Below the pieces are notes generated by a model, which saw only the letters and a program-made list of their open reading frames with translations, did not search any database and was not told the DNA's origin. From an uncultured Eubacteriales bacterium (GTDB taxonomy: Bacteria; Bacillota; Clostridia; Oscillospirales; Acutalibacteraceae): a DNA stretch of 9,847 bases. Position numbers and translations under genes: made by a program. The DNA is taken from positions 1 through 9,847 of the forward strand of contig CAQZPH010000030.1 of the NCBI GenBank assembly GCA_948933715.1, written 5' to 3'. Of the stretch, positions 5,444 to 9,847 are shown piece by piece; the first letter of the stretch is position 1; each line of letters starts with the position of its first letter.

Positions 5444-7295
5444 ATTTATGTGTAAGTTGCAAATGCTTTTGAATAAATTCTTTCATTAATTGTATATCTT
5501 CTTTTGTAACTTTTTCACTCGGTGATGAATTATCATGTTGATCTTCCCTAAATGCTAAGTCCATTCTTAACAAATCTTCTTCAGGTAAAGAGTAACCATA
5601 ATCGTTAAATGTTCGACCGCCAAGATCATAAGCCTGGAATGTGCATTTTAACATATCATCTATAAAGAAGCCTTTATCGGAATCTTTTATTATATCAATA
5701 CTTCTATTTGTGCCAAGATCTTTCCAAAATTTTAAAACGTTTCTTATGTCATCAAGTTTTAAATTCGTATTCTGTCCGTATCTATACGGATAAGCTACTT
5801 TATTACTTTGCTGTGCTGGTTCATTTTCCTCTGCAATAGCGTCAGCTGGTGCAACCTCTTCTTTAGCAGCACTGGATACTTCACTGCTTCCACCTTGTTG
5901 AGATTCCCCTTTAGGTTCATAGTTTGCTTCATAAAAAGCTATTATTCTTTTAGCACTAGTTGTATCTACTGCTGAATAACCTCCTACAACTTTTTTTATT
6001 TCATATTTATCGTTGTCTGCATATTGTAAATGTTTCATCAAAAAGATAACATCTTCTTTTAAGCTTTCTCTATCTTCCTCTGGGACATTATTAATATCAC
6101 TATTAATTTTTTCTAAATAATTAGCTAAATCCACTACCATTGTCGCACGAGATTTAGTATAACCTTGAGCTTTATACCCTATCTCCTCGATTTCACTGAC
6201 AACAGCTTCTTTCCATTCTTGGGCATCGTCACCTGTAAGATCATATTTATTTGCAAATGCGTTTATTACATCATAGTCGGCTTTTTCTATGTGGCCAGTT
6301 CTTCCAAATATCTTTTGTACTCCATAACCGCTGCCATCACCTTTTTCAAATATCCAACCAAATGCTTCTTGGACATCTTTTTTTAATTTATCTTGATCAG
6401 ATTCCCTAACATTATTAAGATCTCCGTCAATACTTCTTAGATAATCTGCTAATTGGGCTACCAAGGTCTCACGGCTCTTCATGTTTCCTACAAGAGATTG
6501 ACCTTTGTAAGCTTCTCTTTCATCATCAGCAGAGAAGAGTTTCATGCCTCCAAATGCAGATTCTTCATCTTCTTGATCTACGTTTTCTTCATACTCAAAT
6601 CTTCCTTGGTCAAAGACATCTTGCATGCCTCCAAACATTGGCTCTTCTTCATAATCAAATCTTCCTTGATCAAAGACATCTTGCATGCCTCCAAACATAT
6701 ACTCTTCGCCTTGAGCCATAGCTTCTTCTGCATCAGTTATGTTACCATTTTGTTCTTCAGTTTCTTTTATATCATTATTGAAGTTATTATTTAAAGACTC
6801 TTCACTAGAATTGTTTTGAGAATCTTTTTCCTGTGATTTTTCGGTTTTAGCTTCATCTTGAGAATTATTATCTTCTTCGTTAAATGGCGATTCATTTTCC
6901 GAAGTTTCAGATGGTGCACTCATAGAAATTGATTGGCTCAAATCATCCTTATGAGATAATAAGTTTATAGCGGATGTTGCTCCTAATGATAAAAGCAATA
7001 CAGTAGAAAGACCAATAGCAGTATTTCGGGTGGAAAGACCACCACTTACTTCTAATAAATCTTCTTCGCTTAATTTAGTATACTGTTCGTTTGCAAATGA
7101 AACTATTTCATCCGCAGTAAAATCTAAGCCTCTTTTTTTTGCTAAAGGCAAGATTTCTTCCTCTACCAACTTTCTAATTCCTACAAAATCTGATTGTTTA
7201 ACTGTTATCCTCTCATTAATTCTTTTGAGTTCTCTTTTTAACTCCTCATCTTTTAGTGCCAATTCATAAAACTTTTTAACATTCTCCATTGACAT
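5442..7295 (-). CDS. acidic protein with Nif11-type double-glycine leader, FGGM elements and the unrecognised ~80-residue module
   Basis: 617 residues. Residues 1-86 are a Nif11/NHLP-like leader ending KLSEEDLLEVSGG. A hydrophobic stretch (about 93-109, AIGLSTVLLLSLGATSA) follows, then a polar Ser/Asn/Glu linker. Next come two exact-register 20-residue repeats (200-239, MFGGMQDVFDQGRF then acidic) and a third FGGM at 248-251. Two clear modules lie at about 272-353 and 380-461 (RE/RATLV..LA(D/N)YL..I(D/N), then NNV, then LK(K/E)DV). A diverged third copy probably spans 511-616. There is no C-terminal anchor. The start at 7295 is chosen because GGAGG (7307-7303) is 7 nt away; a second Met two codons later matches the paralogue's start. 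It is the smaller paralogue of the 1212-residue protein. The intact sortase lies just upstream, separated by a terminator, and the gene has its own promoter. Export through a leader-cleaving ABC transporter is inferred. Function unknown. Confidence 0.9.
   Translation of the reverse strand: MSMENVKKFYELALKDEELKRELKRINERITVKQSDFVGIRKLVEEEILPLAKKRGLDFTADEIVSFANEQYTKLSEEDLLEVSGGLSTRNTAIGLSTVLLLSLGATSAINLLSHKDDLSQSISMSAPSETSENESPFNEEDNNSQDEAKTEKSQEKDSQNNSSEESLNNNFNNDIKETEEQNGNITDAEEAMAQGEEYMFGGMQDVFDQGRFDYEEEPMFGGMQDVFDQGRFEYEENVDQEDEESAFGGMKLFSADDEREAYKGQSLVGNMKSRETLVAQLADYLRSIDGDLNNVRESDQDKLKKDVQEAFGWIFEKGDGSGYGVQKIFGRTGHIEKADYDVINAFANKYDLTGDDAQEWKEAVVSEIEEIGYKAQGYTKSRATMVVDLANYLEKINSDINNVPEEDRESLKEDVIFLMKHLQYADNDKYEIKKVVGGYSAVDTTSAKRIIAFYEANYEPKGESQQGGSSEVSSAAKEEVAPADAIAEENEPAQQSNKVAYPYRYGQNTNLKLDDIRNVLKFWKDLGTNRSIDIIKDSDKGFFIDDMLKCTFQAYDLGGRTFNDYGYSLPEEDLLRMDLAFREDQHDNSSPSEKVTKEDIQLMKEFIQKHLQLTHK
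6579..6698 (-). repeat. two tandem 60-bp repeats coding a 20-residue FGGM element
   Basis: The copies at 6698-6639 and 6638-6579 both encode MFGGMQDVFDQGRF(D/E)YEE and differ at only a few bases. Related single elements in the same protein (residue 248, FGGMKLF) and in the paralogue (residues 213, 236 and 564) show that the element has spread more widely. Confidence 0.85.
7038..7295 (-). other. Nif11-type leader region of the 617-residue protein (residues 1-86)
   Basis: Begins MSMENVKKFYELALKDEELK, contains KRGLDFTADEIVSFANEQY and ends LSEEDLLEVSGG. The pattern is that of Nif11/NHLP leaders read by C39-peptidase ABC exporters, with cleavage expected after Gly86. Confidence 0.8.
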
Positions 7296-7361
7296 AAAAA
7301 TTCCTCCTTTAGTTAAGTAATATTACCAAAATATTCCTAAAAATACCCTTTGTTCGATAAT

Positions 7362-7390
7362 ATAATACCACAAAACCTTGTTTTTGTCAA
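7362..7390 (-). promoter_or_regulatory. promoter of the 617-residue protein gene, with embedded inverted repeat
   Basis: Minus strand: -35 TTGACA (7390-7385), a 17-bp spacer, extended -10 TGG and -10 TATTAT (7367-7362). The inverted repeat ACAAAA-N6-TTTTGT (7387-7370) has the same position and sequence as in the promoter at 5027-5055, although the six central bases differ. Confidence 0.75.
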
Positions 7391-7490
7391 GTGCTTTTAT
7401 TGTTAATATTGTTTATTTTCTAAATATTAGCTCTAATATATTATAACCTATTATACCCTTTAATACTCTAAAAAGAGTGGTTTTAAAAAT

Positions 7491-7540
7491 ATAAAAAAGG
7501 ATTTTAAGCAACTCTATTTTAAAGCTGTTAAAATCCTTTT
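7491..7540 (-). terminator. terminator of the sortase gene
   Basis: A perfect 13-bp stem (7495-7507 with 7528-7540, AAAAGGATTTTAA and its complement) encloses a 20-nt loop. On the minus strand it ends CCTTTTTTAT. It starts 15 nt after the sortase stop codon and separates sortase from the downstream leader protein gene. Confidence 0.85.
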
Positions 7541-7555
7541 ATAAAATTCATATTA

Positions 7556-8305
7556 TTAATCTACTTCTTTTATTTTCTTTGCAACAACCACAAAACGTCC
7601 ATTTGGAGTAGAATTTTCGCATGTGGAAAGTGTAATAAATTTGTCGCCGTATCGTGCCGTAACGCCTGTATCATAAAGAGACAACCTTTTAATATTATCT
7701 ACAAAATCTTTAAATTCCTCTTTATTCTTGGCATTATAAAATTTATAATATTTAAAAACATTATCACTTACGTTATAAACTTTAGACTTAAACACCGAAA
7801 TAATCTCATAAACTTGATTTTCATATAACGTATCAAATAATATACGTTTATGAGAGTTATAAAAGTCCTGAGACTTATATTTCATAAGGGCACCAAACAT
7901 AGATCCGTTATTCATGTTGTGGCCATGTAACAATAGGTTTGTAGAAAACGGATCCATAGTGCAATGTTCATCCAAAAAAATGCTTCCATTCACATCTTTA
8001 TTTTTATAAAAATTCCTATAAAGATAAAATTCTCCATCGTCTTTTGTATACATAACTGGATAATCTATAACAGTTCCTTCAATTTTTATCCACCCTACAA
8101 TATCAGGGTTTTCTTCATATAAAGCACTCATATTAGTTAGCATACTCACGTTATTTTTATTTGAAACTACTGATTCTGTCCTTTGAGGCATTAGGGGCCC
8201 TAAATAAAACAAAATTATAGAACTTACAGCATAGAATATCATAACTATTCCTAATAAAACAAGAGAGCTTTTAAAAAAGCTTTTTTCATTAAACTTCTTT
8301 CTCAT
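7556..8305 (-). CDS. srtB: class B sortase
   Basis: A membrane-anchored cysteine transpeptidase that cleaves a C-terminal sorting motif and links surface proteins to peptidoglycan or to each other. Numbered from the Met at 8305 (249 residues): a basic N-terminus, one membrane segment at about 15-36, an extracellular linker, then the sortase domain from about 57 (NPDIVGWIKI). The catalytic triad is visible: His129 in LLLHGHNM, Cys229 in ITLSTCEN and Arg237 in NGRFVVVAKK. YPVMYTKDDGEFYL and GSIFLDE are typical of class B. Another in-frame ATG at 8314 is only 1 nt from AAGGA (8320-8316), whereas the ATG at 8305 is 10 nt away, so I prefer 8305. No clear promoter lies between the hairpin at 8342-8378 and the start; read-through from 8651-8679 is possible. 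No intact substrate with a sorting signal is in the window. Confidence 0.94.
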   Translation of the reverse strand: MRKKFNEKSFFKSSLVLLGIVMIFYAVSSIILFYLGPLMPQRTESVVSNKNNVSMLTNMSALYEENPDIVGWIKIEGTVIDYPVMYTKDDGEFYLYRNFYKNKDVNGSIFLDEHCTMDPFSTNLLLHGHNMNNGSMFGALMKYKSQDFYNSHKRILFDTLYENQVYEIISVFKSKVYNVSDNVFKYYKFYNAKNKEEFKDFVDNIKRLSLYDTGVTARYGDKFITLSTCENSTPNGRFVVVAKKIKEVD

Positions 8306-8341
8306 TTTAATCATATCCTTAAAAGTTTATATAACATAAAT

Positions 8342-8378
8342 AAATGGATACAGAAATAATACTAGCCTGTACCCATTT
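8342..8378 (-). terminator. hairpin terminator (or attenuator) of the first decayed small unit, just before sortase
   Basis: Arms 8342-8353 and 8367-8378 pair at 11 of 12 positions around a 13-nt loop. On the minus strand it is followed by U-rich TTTATTTATG. The core TACAG...CTGTA is shared with the hairpins at 8784-8817 and 9762-9794. Because no good sortase promoter lies after it, it may act as an attenuator in the sortase leader. Confidence 0.65.
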
Positions 8379-8399
8379 TTATAATAGAACTACTTGATC

Positions 8400-8580
8400 T
8401 TAAAATGCTTTTTTGCTAGCTATAATAACTGTGAAAACACTTGCTACTATTAATAAAACATATGTGTTGGAGCTGCAACATAAGATACATTCCCACTAAA
8501 CATGGTAACAAATAAAAAGGCTACCGGCATCATTCCTGCGAATGCTTTTTTATTAATTGTGATACTTTTAAGCTTTTCAT
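8400..8580 (-). pseudogene. decayed small secreted or surface protein gene (signal peptide-like start, hydrophobic plus Lys tail end)
   Basis: An ATG at 8580 has a good RBS (AGGAAG at 8593-8588, 7 nt away) and a promoter upstream, but the first frame stops after 16 codons (MKSLKVSQLIKKHSQE). Shifting frame at the A6 run (8551-8546) opens KKAFAGMMPVAFLFVTMF, which reads as a signal-peptide core. A second shift near 8465 opens LLIVASVFTVIIASKKAF and the stop at 8402-8400, which looks like the end of a sorting signal. Inference: this is a frameshifted remnant of a secreted, sortase-type substrate, possibly with the central part deleted. A genuine 16-residue peptide is the less likely alternative. 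Confidence 0.5.
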
Positions 8581-8650
8581 AATGTTTCTTCCTTCAAATT
8601 CAAATTTTTATTTCGTAATCAAATAATGTAATAACCCTTTATATATTTGT

Positions 8651-8679
8651 ATAATATCACATTTTGAGGCATTTGTAAA
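8651..8679 (-). promoter_or_regulatory. promoter of the first decayed unit, possibly also sortase
   Basis: Minus strand: TTTACA (8679-8674), a 17-bp spacer and TATTAT (8656-8651) with an extended -10, TGTGATATTAT. The right half is identical to the promoter at 5027-5055. The outer ACA...TGT of the inverted repeat is kept but the inner bases are not. It lies about 70 bp upstream of the ATG at 8580. Confidence 0.65.
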
Positions 8680-8783
8680 GGCGTTTTTTATACAAAATAA
8701 ACTGCATAAAATATTCCCTCACGGTTGGGAATTTGTTAAATTTTTCATTTTTATAATATACTCAAAATGAAATAATAAAAATA

Positions 8784-8817
8784 AATGAGTGCAGAATTAA
8801 TATTTCCTGTACTCATT
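8784..8817 (-). terminator. terminator of the second decayed unit
   Basis: Arms 8784-8794 and 8807-8817 form an 11-bp stem with one wobble position and a 12-nt loop. On the minus strand it is followed by ATTTATTTTTATTATT. It belongs to the same TACAG/CTG(T/C)A hairpin family as 8342-8378 and 9762-9794. Confidence 0.75.
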
Positions 8818-8832
8818 CGTTTTATTATAAAA

Positions 8833-9285
8833 TTATTTGTCAAAAATTGTTTTTTTATGAGATGCAATAATTATGAAATCACCTGCTGCTACTAAGTTCA
8901 ACCATAGTTAATACCATTATAACTTCAGGGTTTATTGCTTTGTTGCTTCAACTTTAATCTTTCATTTTGTCACTGACAACTTAGCAGCTCTGAGCGCAGG
9001 AATTCGTTCCTTCATTACATATTTTTATCTCTCGGCTTACAACAACTTCTATATCATTATCGGCTAGGGTGGTGGGAAACATTATAATCCTTCTATCTTT
9101 TGAATTAAGTGTAAGTGATCCATTTTTAGTAATTTTTATAATATCATCTTTTAATGAAATGGCAAAACTGGTATTATAAAATAGAAATAATATTTCCATA
9201 TTCTAGAGCTATCTTTCCATTCTCCTCGGACATTATGGGGGGGGCTTTCTTCTATTTTTAAAAAGTCATTGTACCGTGGTAATAA
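8833..9285 (-). pseudogene. decayed surface protein gene with sorting-signal-like C-terminus
   Basis: No single frame is intact, but successive frames read as one plausible protein. About 9285-9240 gives NDFLKIEESPP. After a shift at the G8 tract (9237-9244) comes MSEENGKIALEYGNIISI. After another shift near 9185 comes SLKDDIIKITKNGSLTLN and further sequence to a stop at 8983-8981. Beyond that stop, about 8935-8833 reads NPEVIMVLTMV, then after one shift NLVAAGDFIIIASHKKTIF, DK and stop. The last part has the hydrophobic-then-Lys layout of a sortase sorting signal. The 72-codon frame at 9199-8981 has no RBS and is better read as a fragment. The family is not recognised; the joining of frames is inference. 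Confidence 0.45.
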
Positions 9286-9347
9286 TCACTTAACGAAATG
9301 TTAAAGTATGTTTTAATCTATACAAATCATACTTAATAAAACCACGG
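9274..9347. repeat. nested inverted repeat
   Basis: The outer arms are CCGTGGT (9274-9280) and ACCACGG (9341-9347). The inner arms are AAGTATG (9304-9310) and CATACTT (9328-9334), the second flanked by TTAA on both sides. Together they could fold as an interrupted hairpin of about 74 nt. It lies at the 5' end of the decayed gene and could be a structured leader or a small palindromic insertion. No function is assigned. Confidence 0.4.
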
Positions 9348-9479
9348 ACACTTTCTTTTTACTATTGCGACCTTTGTAAAAACTAGCACTATACAAAATT
9401 TCTTAATCATTAACAGGACAACCAACCCTTCCACTCCTTTGCAACTACACATTTTCGGTTTCTCACATTACCTAGAAAC

Positions 9480-9515
9480 ATTAGGGCATTGCACTTATAA
9501 GTGTAATGCCCTAAT
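9480..9515. repeat. 18-bp-arm near-perfect palindrome
   Basis: Bases 9480-9497 are the reverse complement of 9498-9515 with one mismatch (G:T), with no loop. The GGGCATT/AATGCCC part makes it strong, but neither side has a U-run of terminator quality. It may be a factor-dependent hairpin, a protein binding site or a small mobile repeat. Confidence 0.6.
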
Positions 9516-9563
9516 ATCTATTTCTCTTAAAGTTTTTAAATCTAAAAAGTTCTCCAGCTTCAT
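9495..9563 (-). CDS. possible 22-residue ORF ending inside the palindrome
   Basis: Minus-strand ATG at 9563 with AGGA about 6 nt upstream. It encodes MKLENFLDLKTLREIDIRAL, then HL and stop. The stop codon lies in the centre of the palindrome at 9480-9515, so the peptide could be a fragment truncated by insertion of that palindrome. The LREIDIR stretch faintly recalls small Clostridial mobile-element proteins, but I cannot support an assignment. It may not be translated. Confidence 0.2.
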   Translation of the reverse strand: MKLENFLDLKTLREIDIRALHL

Positions 9564-9761
9564 CTTTTTTCCTGCGGTTTTTTATAAAATCATTCTTCCT
9601 TTAAAATTCCGAAAATCTTCTTGCTAAATATAAAAATGTAAGAGTAAGTAAATTATTCTTAAGTTTTTGTTTGCAAGCAATTTTTAATTAAAATAATTAT
9701 TTAAAATTCTTCATAAGCAAAAACTGTACTATTTTAATAAACCATGAAATTTTAAAAAATA
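9564..9761. other. intergenic, very AT-rich
   Basis: I see no gene and no convincing promoter. AAAGGAAGA near 9604-9596 (minus strand) resembles an RBS, but the ATG after it is followed at once by a stop (MIL). That start region loosely matches the start of the decayed unit at 8580, so it may be the dead 5' end of another copy. Confidence 0.3.
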
Positions 9762-9794
9762 AAGCGAATACAGAAATTTTTTCTGCACTCGCTT
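9762..9794 (-). terminator. terminator of the third small unit
   Basis: Arms 9762-9773 and 9783-9794 form a 12-bp stem with two G:U-type positions and a 9-nt loop. On the minus strand it is followed by TTATTTTTTA. It belongs to the same hairpin family as 8342-8378 and 8784-8817. Confidence 0.75.
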
Positions 9795-9815
9795 ATTAAT
9801 CTTATAAAGTAATTA

Positions 9816-9847
9816 TTATTCTAAAATAGATTTCTTACCAAGCAAAA
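9816..9847 (-). CDS. 3' end of a third small unit, running off the window
   Basis: On the minus strand one frame reads LLGKKSILE then TAA (9818-9816). This parallels the ends of the two decayed units (ASKKAF, ASHKKTIFDK) and has the same spacing to a related hairpin terminator. Only about 10 codons are visible, so the call rests on position and similarity to its neighbours. A C-terminal sorting signal tail is the likely reading. Confidence 0.35.
   Translation of the reverse strand, partial: LLGKKSILE

Noticed and set aside
1321..7295. A lanthipeptide or other RiPP cluster built on Nif11 leaders
   Set aside because: No modification enzyme, radical SAM protein, protease or ABC exporter is in the window, and the cargo is far longer than a RiPP core. 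Only the leader resemblance is supported.
1321..7295. LPxTG/NPxTN-type anchoring of the two large proteins by the neighbouring sortase
   Set aside because: Neither C-terminus has a sorting motif followed by a hydrophobic stretch and basic tail; they end EKYNEGPKGL and QKHLQLTHK.
8713..8732. Hairpin ATTCCC...GGGAAT as a terminator or regulator
   Set aside because: It has only six base pairs with an 8-nt loop and no U-run; too weak to claim.
8981..9199. Independent 72-residue gene on the minus strand
   Set aside because: There is no RBS at the ATG, and the neighbouring frames on both sides read on as parts of the same disrupted protein, so it is treated as a pseudogene fragment.
9439..9627. 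62-codon plus-strand frame across the palindrome
   Set aside because: There is no RBS or promoter, its composition is typical of chance frames in AT-rich DNA, and it runs through the palindrome.

Overview
The window is AT-rich DNA with strong G-rich ribosome binding sites, TTGACA/TATTAT-type promoters, simple hairpin-plus-U terminators and a class B sortase. This points to a low-GC Firmicute, most likely a member of the Clostridia (Lachnospirales-like). The species cannot be fixed from the sequence.

Layout. The left edge carries the 5' three quarters of a tRNA-Thr(UGU) gene on the minus strand with its own near-consensus promoter. Next to it, on the plus strand, is a GH25 lysozyme with two almost identical LysM domains and no signal peptide. 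From there to about 8.3 kb everything reads on the minus strand. In transcription order it is a class B sortase, a 617-residue protein, a short sortase-like remnant, and a 1212-residue protein. The two large proteins are paralogues. Each starts with a Nif11-type (NHLP) double-glycine leader ending VSGG, then a hydrophobic segment, then a very acidic low-complexity body. Embedded in the body are copies of an ~80-residue helical-looking module and a short FGG(M/L) element. Neither has a C-terminal sorting signal. Promoters, upstream DNA and probably the sortase gene were duplicated with them, so the locus looks like a tandem [sortase + leader protein] duplication in which one sortase has decayed.

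The right-hand 1.5 kb (8.34-9.85 kb) is a graveyard of small minus-strand units. They share a hairpin terminator family, and their 3' ends read as a hydrophobic stretch plus a short Lys-rich tail, as in sortase sorting signals. Two of them are frameshifted and the third runs off the window. The same stretch holds a G8 tract, an 18-bp-arm palindrome and a nested inverted repeat.

Inference: the two large proteins are exported by a C39-peptidase ABC transporter acting on the Nif11/GG leader, encoded elsewhere, and act at the cell surface or outside the cell. The sortase probably serves small surface proteins of the kind now decayed beside it. I do not recognise the ~80-residue module; it is the best candidate here for something undescribed.
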